Below, in pieces: positions 35,628 to 47,751 of a stretch of DNA of 64,000 bases. The translations under genes and the position numbers were made by a program. Origin of the DNA: Cryptomeria japonica (lineage: Eukaryota; Streptophyta; Pinopsida; Cupressales; Cupressaceae); the NCBI RefSeq assembly GCF_030272615.1, contig NC_081406.1, positions 246,633,218-246,697,217 of the forward strand, in the 5' to 3' direction. Numbering within the stretch: position 1 is the stretch's first letter; every line of letters begins with the position of its first letter. The notes beneath the pieces were generated by a model. The model was given only the letters and a program-made list of their open reading frames with translations. It was not told the origin of the DNA and did no database searches.

Positions 35628-36943
35628 TGTTGGCAACAACAATGTAGGAAAGCTAAGAGGGGGGGTGAATCATTTTTCACCAAACTTAAACAAATTAGTC
35701 TCAACTTCATATTAGATAAAAAACAACAATAAGAAAGATAAACACCACATCAACAATACACATAACACACAAGTTTTTGACCTAGAAAACCCGGTCAAGG
35801 GAAAAACCAGAGTGGGCCTACCCACAATTTGATGATACTCTGTAGTAGTGTGTGTAAATATTATAATGGGGAATGCACATGCATTCAGGCACGCTTCCTA
35901 GAGCTCACTCCTCAAAAACAACAAAGGGCTACAACCCTAAGAAGGCTCATTGTCTTACAAAGATCAAACAACAATCCGGATTACATGAAATGAAACAATA
36001 TCATCTCCAAATGCCTAATCACAGTTTCGGTTAAGCTCATATACTCAAATTCTTCTCTTCACACTTCTGCACACTCTTTCGCACTTATTCGCTTTTCTCC
36101 TCTACTACTGAAGGATGAAAACAATATTTGTACATGCAAATTACCTTTTCCAAATGAATATTACATATATTTATACCATTAATCAACCTATATTTCAAGG
36201 TCGGCTAAACATATAAGACCTAATTACAAAATTACATCACACGATACATAAATCAATATGCGGACCAATACAATGTCGACAAGGACATAGCATGGACCCA
36301 AATCAAAACCTCAAAAATGCAACACCACCAAATATCTCTCCAAGATCATCTGCAACACACAAGAACCATCGAGCTAGCTAGAAAGTCGTATAACACGAAG
36401 AATACCACCGAACTAATAAAATCTTCAATAACACGCACCATGATCAATATGGACCACCAAAATGCATAGAACATGATCGAAGAACATCAACAAGAAACAT
36501 GCATTCCTCCGCAAAAACTCAGATAAATAGAATCATCATCATTTCATCTTCGAAGCTCGAGAACACCAACAACAAACTAAAACATATGCTTGTGAAGTTC
36601 TAAATCATGAACCACCCAAACTAAGGATGCACATGAACGTCCCAAATAATCTCCAAAATCCGCACAACATAAAGAATCAATTCCAAAGCAATACAAATTT
36701 GAAATCACAACAGAATCAACAAAAAAAACAATCATCACACCAGATCACATAACTTGATCAAATCACCTTCCAGAACACTGAAACTCATACTGAATCAACT
36801 AGAGATAAGTATCTCAAAACCCATTAATCCGCATTAGCATATCTGCAACCAAACCAACTCTCTGCAACATTGAAGCACAAGAAACACAAGAATATGTTTA
36901 CATCAATGACAACAACACATTCCAATAACTATAATATTCAACA
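35628..36943 (-). mobile_element. Copia C1 3' LTR
   Basis: 1316 bp. Minus-strand start TGTTGAATATT follows the polypurine tract AAAGGGGGAGAT (complement of 36944-36955). TATA box TATAAATATA is the complement of 36166-36175. A second purine tract lies at about 37090 (complement of CTCTCCCCCTTTGAC). Confidence 0.92.
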
Positions 36944-37261
36944 ATCTCCCCCTTTGGCATTGATGGCAACTTATGAATGTGGAAAACAATCAATGCAAAG
37001 AAAGAAATCAACTCCAACAATATCCCCCTGAGATCATGCACACATAGCTCTCTACCTCAGATAGATAAGGAAGTTTTTCACATGCATCTCTCCCCCTTTG
37101 ACATCAATGCTAAAGGCATATACAAATCATTATTAGAACAAACCTACAAATTTGAACAATGGAATCACACACTAACTACTCCCCCTTAGTAGAAGCACCC
37201 ACTCATCAATTTGGATATCAGGATAAGACTATGAAGTCCATCAGATTGATGCATCTCAATG

Positions 37262-37937
37262 GATCTAGTTCACACCAAGAGGGGAAATCACCCCTAACTT
37301 CTCTCTCAGATATACAAATATATCTGTAGGTAAAGGCTTCATGAATATATTTGCAATATGTTCCTTTGTAGATACCTACTCCAATCTAACTTATTTCTCA
37401 TTCACCTTCTCTCTCAAGAAATAAAATTTGATTGATATATTTTGTCTTAGAATGTAACACTAAATTCTTATAAATATTGGTAGCACTTGAATTGTCACAG
37501 TATATAATAGTAGGGTCATTATAAATAACTCTAATATCCTTTAACATGTGCTTCATCCAAATTATCAAAGTGCAGTTGCAAGCAATAGTAATGTATTCAA
37601 CTTTCACAATAGATAAATAAATGGCATCTTGCTTCTTACTTGCCTAATAAATCAACTTCTTTCCCAAAAAGAATACTCCACTGGTAGTGCTCTTTTGATC
37701 AACAACATCACCTACCCAATTGATATCTGTATAAACACTCAAAATGAAATCATCATTCTTCAGATACCACAAACCATGGTCAATTGTTCCCTTTAAATAT
37801 CTCAATATTCTCTTCACAGCAGTAACATGGCTTTCCTTAGGATCAGCGTGGAATCTTGCAACAAGACATACAACATTCATAATGTCAGGTCTAGTTTGAG
37901 TCAAATATAGCAATCCACCAATCATAGATCTATACAA
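37262..37937 (-). pseudogene. Copia C1 RNase H
   Basis: The frame 37644-37937 has YRSMIGGLLYLTQTRPDIMN and, after GTIDHGLWYL, the first Asp block YTDINWVGD. The frame 37398-37607 has KVEYITIACN (family form A-E-A-E-Y-I; the Glu is kept in part) and YCDNSSATNIYKNLV. The family ending T-K-P-L is degraded to MKPLP near 37340. It is more decayed than the same domain in D. Confidence 0.85.
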
Positions 37938-39250
37938 GGTTTGGTTAGCCTTTGAGATTCATCATCTTTTGTCATCTTGCATCTAGTTACCATAAGAGTT
38001 CAAATAGGTTTGGAATCATCTAACCCAAACTTCTTCAGTAATTCCTTCACATACTTTGATTGAGATATGAAAATTCCTTTGTCATTCTGTGTAATCTGAA
38101 ATCCCATAAATAATTTCATCTCTCCAATCATAGACATCTCAAACTATTTTTTCATAGCATAAACAAACTTCTTACTCAAATCATCATCTCCTCCAAAAAT
38201 AATGTCATCAACAAAGACTTCAACAATCAAAATATTATCATTATCAATCTTGAAGTATAAGTTACTATAAATAGTACCTTTACAGAATCCCAACTTCATC
38301 AAATACCTATCCAATCTGGTGTACTAAGCTCTAGGGGCTTGTTTGAGTCCATACAATGCTTTCTTCAATCTGCATACCATGTCTTCTTCATTTGTTAATG
38401 AAAATCATTTCGGTTTGTCAACATAGACTTCCTCTTCCAATTAACCATTCAAAAAGGTTGACTTCACATCCATCTGATATACCTTGAATTTCTTATGAGC
38501 AACATATGCAAGAAATAATCTAACAGCTTCAATTCTAGCTATTGGAGAGAAAGTCTCCTCAAAATCAATACCTTCCATTTGCAAATATCCCTTACATACC
38601 AGTCATGTTTTCTTTCTAACAATTTCTCCTTTTTCATTCAGTTTATTCTGGAACACCCATTTAGTTCCCATGTATTTTTTTCTCAATTTGATTTAACTCT
38701 TCTTCAATGGTTTTTACCCAATTTTCATCTTTACAAGCTTCAACAACAAATTTAGGCTTAATTATATCAAATATTTGTATGGGATTAGCAACAACTTGGT
38801 TAATGCCCTAAAAAACATAAATTAGTTCCTTTTTTGTGCTTTGTCTGGTCTAGCTGGTTTTCGCTGGTTTTTTGGGGCCTTTTAGCTGGTATTTTCTAGT
38901 TGTTATGCTGGTTTTTATCATGTTAGTTCATTTTGGTTTCTTAAGCTTTAATCTCATAAGGATCTATTGTAAAGGGTTTCGGGGCCCCTTCAAAACCTAT
39001 TTTTACCTTAATCAAAAACAAATTTAGGCTTAATTTTGGAAATCACACATGTCTCTTCAACAACAATACTTCTCCTAGTCATCACACCTTTGTTTTTATC
39101 ACCAATAATCTAATTCTCTGATTGATTTAATCTTACATACATGGGGGTCTTTTGATTGTTCTAATTTTCAGTCTCTTGAACTTCTTCACCGCCAGCAGCA
39201 TCGGGATTTACAAACTCTTCTGAAACACTTTGTTTCATGCTCGGGGTTTG
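37938..39250 (-). pseudogene. Copia C1 reverse transcriptase, with LINE insertion
   Basis: Translated pieces give the copia RT blocks from right to left: N-W-V-K at about 38715, the MDVKSTF-like block near 38465, QAPRAW-like residues near 38330, and a D-D-I-I-F-G block near 38205. Stops and frameshifts are frequent. The fingers-side part is split by the insertion at 38764-39016. Confidence 0.75.
38764..39016 (+). mobile_element. 5'-truncated LINE fragment (253 bp) with 19-bp TSD
   Basis: Flanked by AACAAATTTAGGCTTAATT at 38745-38763 and again at 39017-39035, a perfect 19-bp direct repeat. The insert ends ACCTTAATCAAAAA, with GGGGCCCCTTCAAAACCTA just before. The LINE at 47081 has the same 3' signature (GGGTCCCTTAAAACC followed by CTTAATAAAAAA, minus strand). 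GCTGGTTTT words recur in both 3' ends. The long TSD and A-rich tail are marks of target-primed reverse transcription. Confidence 0.85.
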
Positions 39251-40200
39251 CACTTACTTTGAAGTAACACCCTAATCATCAGATTGATATCTATATGCTC
39301 TGATTTGCTTCTCATGACTCTCATCAACCTTCACTTTACCACTTTCCACTACTTTTCTCAGTCTCTTATTGTAACACCGATAGGCCTTGCTCTTAGTAGA
39401 ATATCCCAAAAAGATTCCTTAATCACATCTTGCATCAATTTTTTTGTATATCCTCATCTCTTTTGATATAACATTTGCTTCCAAATATTTTGAAATATCT
39501 AACTATAGGAACATGACAAACCATAACTCATAAGGATTCTTACTGAAATCACCTTTTATATGCACCTAGTTGAATGTGTACACAATAGTGCTAACATCTT
39601 CTCTCTAATAGATATGCATAACATTTTCTTCAATCATCATAGTTCTAGCAACATCCAAAATAGTTATGTTCTTCCTTTCAACAACTCCATTCAGTTGAGG
39701 TCCCCACATAGTAGATAATTGTCTTTGGATTCCATGGTCTTCACAAAAGGAATTAAACTCACTGGAAGTGAATTCTCCTCCTCTGTCAAATCTTAGACAC
39801 TCGAGCTTCAATCCAGTCTTTGTCTCCACTCTAGCTTTGAATATTTTGAAATTCTTCAATGCTTTAGATTTCTCCCTTAGAAAAGTGGCCCACATCATCC
39901 TGGAATAGTCACCAATCAGCAACATAAAGTATATGTCACCCTGCAAGCTTCTCACCCTAGAAGGACCACATAAGTCAGTATGCACAAGATCTAATAAACC
40001 ATTAGATGTATACAGTTTCCTCTTGAATGAAATTCTTGTTTTTGTTCCCAATCGACATTCTTTACACATCGGATTGGTAGGCTTCACTATCTTAGATAGG
40101 TCTCTAACAGCTTGGGTAGAACTTATATTAATCATGTAGTCAAAGTTAACATGACACATCCTTCTATGCCACAACTAACTTTCATCAATCTAAGCAATTA
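39250..40200 (-). pseudogene. Copia C1 integrase
   Basis: The frame 39605-40174 starts with the finger MWHRRMCHVNFDYM, then TDLCGPSRV with the first catalytic Asp, IGDYSRMMWATFL, LRFDRGGEF with the second Asp kept, and the third block LNGVVERKN with the Glu. It is thus better preserved at the catalytic site than D. Downstream the C-terminal part near 39300-39560 is in other frames. Confidence 0.9.
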
Positions 40201-40229
40201 AATAAATTTTCTTGCCAACATTTAGATGA

Positions 40230-40620
40230 AAGGTATTACCTTTAGTTTTAGTCCTGATGCAATTTCTACACTGAAGCTATTCAAGATCTTGTGTTTCCCA
40301 ATCTTGAATTGTAAATCATATCCCTTATCAACCATCTATATAACACTCAAAATATTATGCTTCAAACCTTCAAGAAATAAAGCATCATCAATATTATGCT
40401 TACCATCAAGAGAAATAGAACATCTACCACGAATTACACAAGCTTTGTTGTCCCCAAATCTTACTACACCGCCATCATACATCTCCATATTCACAAATTT
40501 ACCTTTATCACCTATCATGTGATGGGAAAAACCACTGTCAATCACCCATTCATCTTTCTCTTCAATCTTAGCAACCAAGGCTTTCTCTTCAATAATGCAG
40601 CCTATAGAACCAATAGTTAC
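40230..40620 (-). pseudogene. Copia C1 protease
   Basis: WVIDSGFSHHMIGDKGKF shows the active site D-S-G intact, unlike D. The second block is LFLEGLKHNILSV, the usual end of the copia protease. The Cys of the neighbouring C-S-H-H-M motif is changed to Phe. Confidence 0.88.
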
Positions 40621-41700
40621 CAGATCATCTTCCTTGATAGAAATGAACACAAATTCATCTTTTGAATTCCCTTTCTTAGAATCATCATCTGTCACACCTT
40701 CATCAGCAACATAATAGTATTTCTTCTGATATCTATACTTGCAATTAGACTTGTAAGGCTTATCATACTTTGACAATCTTTTTGCTCTTTTAGGACACCT
40801 AGAAGCAAAATGTCCTATCTTATTGCATGAAAAACATTTCAAAGGTATCTTCCCTTCATACTTACCAGATCCCTTAGTCAATATTTTGGCAATAAGTGCT
40901 TCAAGCTCTTCCAATTCTTTTGGCAATAAGTGCTTTAAGCTCTTCCAATTCTCTTTCATGCTCTTCCATCTCTCTCATTTCCCTTTCATATCTTGAAACC
41001 CTAGCTGAACTATCTTCTGGATCATACTTCTGCTTCTCAGATACAGTAGCTTTAAATGCAATCCCAAATTTCCCATGCGACTCACCAAGTTCAATCAATT
41101 CAAAAGTAGAAAGCTTACCAACCAACATATCTCTTGTCACAATCTAGATCTCATCAATAGCAGCAACTTTGTGTTTTTAAGCAGGAGGCAAGGATCTCAA
41201 CACTTTAGCTACAATATCATCTTCTTCAAGGACTCCACCGACACATCTCATGTTTAGTACAAGATAATTCACTTTAGCCATAAATGATGAAATATTCTCA
41301 TCTTCTCCCATTCTTAACAACTCATACTTTCCTTTCAAACTATGTAATTTAGCAACTTTCACATGTCTATCTCCTTCATAGAGGGGTTCTAGCTTCTCCC
41401 AAATCTCATGAGCAGTCTACAGTCCCATCACATTAGTCATCTCTGCATCAGTCAAGGCACTCAACAATGCTTCTTTAGCTCTTATATTATGTTCAACATC
41501 CTTGATCTCAGCTACAGTAACATGACCATTTTGAGGAACATTGTAGGCATTCTTTATGATCTTCCAATAATCTTCTCTAAGGCACTTCAAGTGACACTCC
41601 ATCTGGTCCTTCCATATAGAAGTAATTAGTTCCATCAAATCACAGAATCTCCTTCTTGAAAACAATAGTTGTCATCTCGGATCTCCTCAAGTGGTCAAGC
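40620..41700 (-). pseudogene. Copia C1 Gag
   Basis: The N-terminal part (41417-41665) has KDQMECHLKCLREDYWKIIK, the start of the UBN2/Gag-polypeptide type domain. The next part (41177-41362) carries MGEDENISSFMAKVNYLVLN, typical of its second half. The knuckle is CFSCNKIGHFASRC at about 40790-40830. A 34-bp tandem duplication at 40884-40951 shifts the frame between the Glu-rich helix and the knuckle. Stops are present throughout. Confidence 0.88.
40884..40951. repeat. 34-bp tandem duplication breaking C1 gag
   Basis: TTTTGGCAATAAGTGCTT begins at 40884 and at 40918, both copies running on to CTCTTCCAATTC. As 34 is not a multiple of three, it shifts the gag frame and explains the overlapping frames here. 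Confidence 0.85.
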
Positions 41701-41714
41701 TTCTTCTAGAGGAT

Positions 41715-41730
41715 CTTCTCTAATACCAAT
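41715..41730 (-). other. Copia C1 primer-binding site
   Basis: The complement, ATTGGTATTAGAGAAG, directly follows the 5' LTR on the minus strand. TGGTATTAGAG pairs with the 3' end of initiator tRNA-Met (family form TGGTATCAGAGC), the standard copia primer. Confidence 0.85.
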
Positions 41731-43043
41731 TGTTGGCAACATCAATGTAGGAAAATTTGAGAGGAGGAGATGAAACCATTGTCAGCAAACTTAAACAAAT
41801 TAGCCTGAACTTCAAATCAAATCAAGAACAACAATAAAAAAGATAAACAACACATAACACACAAATTTTTGATGTGGAAAACCTGGTCAAGGAAAAAACC
41901 ATGGTGGGATCCTACCCACAATATGATGATACTTTGTAGTAGTATGTGTAAATATTACAATGGGGAATGCACATGCATTCAGGTACACTACCTAGACCTC
42001 ACTGCTAAAAAAAAAAAAGGGCTACAACCCTGGGAAGGCTCACTGCCTTACAAAGATCGAAAAACAATCTGAATTACATGAACTGAAAGAATAGAATCTC
42101 CAAATGTCTGATCACAGTTCCATTTAAGCTCATATACTCAAACTCTTCTCTTACACTTATGCACACTCTTTCGTACTTCTTCACTTTTTTCCTTTGCTAC
42201 TAAAGGATCAAAACAATATTCGTACATGCAAATTACCTTTTTAAAATTAATATTACATGTATTTATACAATTCATCAACCTATATTTCAAGATCGGCTCA
42301 ACATATAAGACCTAATTACAAAATTACATCACACGATACATAAATCAATATGCGGACCAATACAATGTTAGCAAGGACATAGAATGGACCCAAATCAAAA
42401 CCTTGAACATGCAACACCACTGAATATCTTGCCAAGATCATCTACAACACGCAAGAACCATCGAGTCAGCCAAAAAGTCATATAACATGAAGAATACCAC
42501 CAGACCAATAAAATATTCAACAATGGGCACCACAAACAATGTGGACCACCAAAATGCATAGAAAATAATCAAATAACATAAAAAAGCAATGTGAATTCAT
42601 TTGAAACAACCTCAACAACTCAGATAACTAGAATCATCATCATTCATCACCGAAGCTCAAGAACACCAACAACAAACTGAAAGATACACTTGTGAAGTTC
42701 CAAATCATGAACCACCCGAACTGAGGACACACATGAACATCCCAAAAACTCTCCAAAATCCACACAACATAAAGAATCGATTCCAAAGCAATACAAATAT
42801 GAAATAACAAGATAATCAATTAAAAAAACAATCATCACATTGGATCACATAACTCGATCAAATCACCTTCCGGAACATTGAAACTCATATTGAATCAACT
42901 AGAGATAAGTATCTCAAAACCTATTAATATGAATCAACATATCTGGAACCAAACCAACTCTCTGCAACACCAAAGCACAAGAAACACATGAATATGTTGA
43001 CATCAATGACAACAACACATTCCAACAACTCTAATATCCAATA
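41731..43043 (-). mobile_element. Copia C1 5' LTR
   Basis: 1313 bp, matching 35628-36943 over its length. TATA box TATAAATA is the complement of 42260-42267. The last bases are CAATA instead of CAACA. Confidence 0.92.
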
Positions 43044-45060
43044 GTTTTTTTCGCTAAATGTGCTAATGTATCGGTCATAGGAATTGTTTCTTTAGTCAAA
43101 AGTGTTTCTCTAATAAACAGAGGCACTAAAACTTTAGACAAATGCTCCAATCTGCTCTGTATTCGATATTTTGATGGTTTTTGTCTTCTCTGACTTTTGT
43201 ACTAGAGGATATTGTTGATGTTCCTGAGATTTTTCCAGTATGGTATATTGTTTGGATTTAATTATGTGTTGCATTTATGGCTTCAGTAAGCTGTGGATTT
43301 CCTTACTATTGAAGATTATTTTGTTGCTCCAACAAGAGGAAGAATACCTTGTTGTAGAGGATAAGTTGTTGCATCTCCAGTGAGTTCATTGTTGAGGAAT
43401 TGTTTATGCATGGATGTCCAAGATGGATTCATACCTTGGTTGATTATATTATGATGATTTGGTATTTGATGAGGCTCTTGATTTACTTTCTTGGATATGT
43501 GTTAATGGTTGTGTTTATATAGTTTATATAATGTGGATATTCTATGATGTTGAGCCTCCTTGTATCTTGTTGCTATTGTATTTTGTGTTTACCCTTGAGC
43601 TCAAGGAACATGGTTAGGGAGAGTGGGCTTCCACATGATGGTTGGGGTCAAGAGAGAATGGGTTGTCTAGAGGTTCCTTGTAAGGATTCTTGAAGTCTAG
43701 ACCACCAGGAACACATTCGGGGTTTTCCTTGATTTAAATAAGTGATAACCATAAAAATTAATTAGCTGGGTTGGGTAATTAGGACCCACCTAAACAAGAT
43801 AATTAATTATTTTTGCTACCCCACCTCATGTCCCTTGAGTGGAGACTCGGGATGAGCTTGGGAAGACCATAGAGATGATAAGTCAATCTCCCTTGATTCT
43901 TTCATAGGTTGAGATGGCCTCACATGTCTATCAAGGTTTGGTAGTATCCCTTCTATGTGAGGATAACATGCAAAGACATGACTATCAGGGTGTGGCATTA
44001 TCCCTTCTATGTGAGGATAGCATGTGATGACACTCTCACCCTACATGTGTCCTTGGTCCTTATTCTTATGCCTTGATTTTTTGATTGCACCTTTGGGAGT
44101 TTCTATGTTTTAAGATTATCCATGTGTTATGATTTGGCTTAGTACTTTGATATATTCTTGGTTGTGGTTCTTGAGTTGTTGAGTCCCTTTGGTTGTTAGG
44201 TGTCAATCTAGGTCTAGAGTGTGTGTGGGACTAATTTTATCTCCTAGCATGAGGGGTGGTGCCTATGGTTCCACATGGTTGGGTGGTTTGATGCCTTCTT
44301 CCATTGGGATGTTCTTCATTGGATGCATTTATGTGTGGATGTGGATTCTTATTCTCTTTAGCTTATGGATGAATTTTGTAGCAGATTGATGTATATAGTT
44401 CATATGGAATGTGTATTAAGATAGATGTATCTATGGTTGTGAGCTATGCTCCTTGATGCAAATGGATAATGTGGTACTAGTTGATGTAGTAGGATAAGGA
44501 TTATGACTCTTGCATGAGCTTATATTGATGTATTTTTATTGTATCATGGATATTAATTCATTAATGAAGATTATGTGATTTATTATATTGATGTGCATTT
44601 GGAGTTATATGTATGATTATATGTTAGGAGAATCAGTGTGGTAGATCATAGTAGGATTGGTATAGTAATATGATAGTTATTAATGATAAAGTAATGATGC
44701 TTAGATAAAGAATGAGAAAATAGGGATTAGAAACATTTGGTTTGATGTTTTAAAATGAACCATAAGGGGTTTAATGGTAATTACATTATTAGAGATATGT
44801 AATCATGTTAGATGGACTAGGGATTTGATCATATGTATATGCTATGGGAGTGAATGATGATTGTCTTAGTTGCATTGGTTTGTGGTAGTATTTATGATAT
44901 TATTTCTTATGTTGGTGTTGTAATTAATGACATTGAGATACCCTAGGGATTATAGCCAGATAATGAGTTGTATTTAATTCAGCTTGCATTATGAGATCAT
45001 ATGGATATGCTTTTATTTTATGTTCATGTTGATTATATGCATATCATGTATATGTATGTT
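43044..45060 (+). repeat. Right arm (outer part) of the large inverted repeat
   Basis: Matches the reverse complement of 9580-7690. The longest clear words are CCTCATGCTAGGAGAT-type sequence at 44240-44265 and GAGATACCCTAGGGA at 44936-44951. The frame at 43816-43998 and that at 8737-8925 are the two copies of one repeat segment in opposite orientation and not genes. A 54-bp duplication of TATCCCTTCTATGTGAGGAT stands at 43945 and 43999. Confidence 0.75.
43049..43165. repeat. Right-arm 21-bp array, second part
   Basis: Completes the seventh unit (43049-43060) and adds five more (43061-43165). With the first part this gives 12 units against 13 in the left arm. Confidence 0.85.
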
Positions 45061-46273
45061 TAATGCATAAGAGTAAATGGTTATATGTGTTGTATTAGAT
45101 GATATTTTAAAAAAAAATTATCACTACTTGTTGTTAATTAGCTTATTTTCTCTACCTGGTATTTTGGCAGGCATTACAAGGGAGATTGAAGCTCTAAGAG
45201 GCCTTGGGAAAGGGTATGCATCCTATATTTTTAAGTTAGTGGATCATGCCTAGTCCATTTTTCAATATGGCACTTGGGTCATTTGTGGAAATATATTACT
45301 CCATGTGGGTTGAGATTGTGTTCCTTACTCTAGCTTTTACACCATTTTTAAAGAATATTGTAGCTTAGTTAGGCAAAGTAATCTACTGAAAACATAGTTT
45401 TGACAAATTTTCAAGCCTAATAGTTCACCCAAGGGTTTTTTGTGGAAGTGGGTCTAAATAAACAACTATTAGAGACCATTAAACTTATTGGCCTAGGTTT
45501 CAAATTGCATTAGCCATTGGTCTATTGAAGAAGACAAATGCATGTGTTCATTTCCAAAAAGAAGGCAACTTGATTTGTGAGTGTTCTATTAGAAGGATTA
45601 AATTAGTTCAATCACTCTTTAATACCCTATTGAGTGGTCATTTTACATGTCTAATTCATGCCTTTTATCCTCTTATCACTCATTCCTTTCCTTGTTCCTC
45701 GCTTACCATTGAAAATACACCTCTTCTCTCTTCCACCCCTCACAATCTTTTTGATGTTCATGAGTCTAGTCTATCCACACTTTTAAAGATGCGATTATTT
45801 TAGATGGATGGAGAATGGTTATGAAGAGAAAATATCCATCCTCCTTTACCCTCTTATGTTTCCTTTGTAGTGGTGTAAAAGTGACCCTACGAAGGGAAGA
45901 ACTATGTTCGCTTGAGAAACAGTTCCACAACATACATTCAAATATCTCCAGCTAGTAAAACTAATGAAGATATCTGATTATAGAAATGGAAAGAGTAGAC
46001 GATATAGAGTCTTCATTCTGAATCTAAGTGTCTCGATCAAGGTTACCAGTGTGGTGCACAGACCTCTCATATGGACCGCAAACAAAAAACTCACAAAAAA
46101 GAGAAAATCCAACTTTATGTTTCAGAGAACCTACAAAACCAAAAATTAGAAATATACCAACAAATACTATACAATAGAGATACAACGAAGTATAATAAAG
46201 ATTTAAATAAAAGAAATAAATAACAAAAATATACAATAGAACTTTGTGTTGTAGAATGCCTTCATGAAACCAA
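45061..46273. other. Unassigned AT-rich DNA
   Basis: About 1.2 kb with no recognised domain or repeat border. Small frames at 45525-45803 and 45964-46293 show no known motif. It is the local host sequence for element C3. Confidence 0.5.
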
Positions 46274-47080
46274 TGTTGGTAAATGACACTCATCTAGTTT
46301 AGTTATGTTGCCATTGATGGCAACACATATCATTTTGAGCTGGACACTTAACCAGTACTCATCGATATTCATGATTCGACAACTAGGATTCTGGGAAATC
46401 GAGAAACTAGAAACTAGTACATGAGGCTGACATAGGAGATTGATGCGACGCATCTACATGGTAGCAATCAGCAACATCAATTTAATGTATTTATTTTTGT
46501 CTAGGCCAACATGTAAATAAATTGTAATATCATTGTAAGCCGACAAGGCATTTATTTTTATGTTTGGGAAGGGTATTTAAGTCAATCCGGTTAGGATATT
46601 TTGGATATGGTGTTGAGAGATATACATATGATGTGAGATATAGTGATGTGATATTGTGCGAACAATATTGATCGACTGTATGCGAATATGATATTTTGTA
46701 GTTGGTCTTGGTTATTGGTTTAAAGGTTTGGGATGCAGAGCAAGTTAGCGGTAAAGGAGGACATAGTGGAAACCGATATAGTCAGTGCTTGAACTGGAAC
46801 TCATCTAGCATAGTAGATGCATTCTCTGAGTTCAGAATTTTGTTTGTAAACCAGTATTTGGTGTTTTTAGTCAGTGAGGCTCCTTTTGTGATGAGCAATG
46901 TGCTCTAGGCTATTGGCCTTCCTGCATGTGTAGGCCCCTATTGTAATATTTATTCATTTGGCCAGTGGATAGATATTGTGGGTCACCAATCCCACTGTGG
47001 TTTTTCCTCTTTGAGGTTTTCCATGTATAAATCTTTGTGATATAGTGTATATTCTTGTGGTGGCATTATTTATATTTGTT
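46274..47080 (+). mobile_element. C3 5' LTR, part before the LINE
   Basis: 807 bp from TGTTGG to the LINE's TSD. It contains GTTGCCATTGATGGCAACA near the start, as other LTRs here do. A TATA-like GGTATTTAAG lies at 46570-46579. Confidence 0.75.
47068..47080. repeat. LINE target-site duplication, left copy
   Basis: ATTTATATTTGTT at 47068-47080 and again at 62798-62810. It bounds the whole LINE including its third ORF. Confidence 0.85.
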
Positions 47081-47276
47081 ATTTTTTATTAAGGAAAATC
47101 AGGTTTTAAGGGACCCAAAACCTGCTTACACTACGAAGGATAAGCATGAAAGAAACAAGAGAAGACAAGACCTAGATAGAAAAGCTGCAATAAAACCAAC
47201 AAAAAAACCAACAGCTAGGAAAAAAGGACAACACAGAGCCAGCGAGAAACTGGCATCCAAAAACCAACATTACATA
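47081..47276 (-). other. LINE 3' UTR and tail
   Basis: After the ORF3 stop comes a T- and G-rich 3' UTR with GTTGGTTTTT words, then GGTTTTGGGTCCCTTAAAAC and CTTAATAAAAAAT at the end (all minus strand). The truncated LINE copy at 38764-39016 ends with the same kind of sequence, which identifies it as the family's 3' end. Confidence 0.8.
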
Positions 47277-47751
47277 TCAAATAAAAACTTTTATGGACTC
47301 CTCTACATTCTTAACCAACAACATCATGGCCTTATCGACTTCTCTCAGATCTTTGTTCTCCTACTTCAGCTGAATGTCTTTCATCTTTGTCTCCAAATCA
47401 CTAGTCGTCTGCTTGGAGATTTGTGTTGTAGAGCTGGAGGTCGATATATCATCAATGATTACCATATCCTTATTCTAATTTTTCCTTTCTAAGTGATCCA
47501 CCAAGGCATTCATATTTTGAGACGAGATCCTCAAGACCTCAAGACTGTGATTCATGAAATTCTTCAATGCCTTCTCAGTTTTAGCAACCCGATTGATGAT
47601 CTCATTATCAGCCTCGGTCTTATCTTTGATAATTCTAATCACATCCTCTAGATGTTTCAAGTCCCCTTTTATAAGATCTTTTTCCAACCAGTCCTACATT
47701 TCAATTTCATCCTCTACTTCGCTGGTTTCCACCTCCACAATCTTTTTCCCC
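47277..47751 (-). pseudogene. LINE ORF3, C-terminal part (coiled coil)
   Basis: This continues the frame of 55763-57108 after the C2 insertion, in phase when C2 and one TSD copy are ignored. It encodes a Lys/Glu-rich helical segment (about 47490-47690) with heptad-like hydrophobic spacing, such as LKHLEDVIRIIKDK and EKALKNFMNHSLEVLRI, then a second charged helix. The natural end appears to be a TGA at 47277-47279. In-frame TAGs stand near 47696, 47487 and 47373. No enzymatic motif is visible. A structural or nucleic-acid-binding role is possible but not shown. Confidence 0.65.

Larger units (their letters stand above)
35628..43043 (-). mobile_element. Copia element C1 (7.4 kb), same family as D
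   Basis: LTRs of 1316 and 1313 bp (35628-36943 and 41731-43043) begin TGTTGGCAACA and end CAACA or CAATA. Flanks are GTTAT (35623-35627) and GTTTT (43044-43048). Taking out the element and one flank copy restores exactly 21 bases between the neighbouring array units, which confirms both borders. Minus-strand order: LTR, PBS, gag, protease, integrase, RT, RNase H, polypurine tract, LTR. All domains are frameshifted. A 253-bp LINE fragment sits in the RT region. Confidence 0.93.

Noticed and set aside
47055-47492. 145-residue plus-strand frame
   Set aside because: It is antisense to the LINE 3' UTR and ORF3 end, which are supported by phase and borders.
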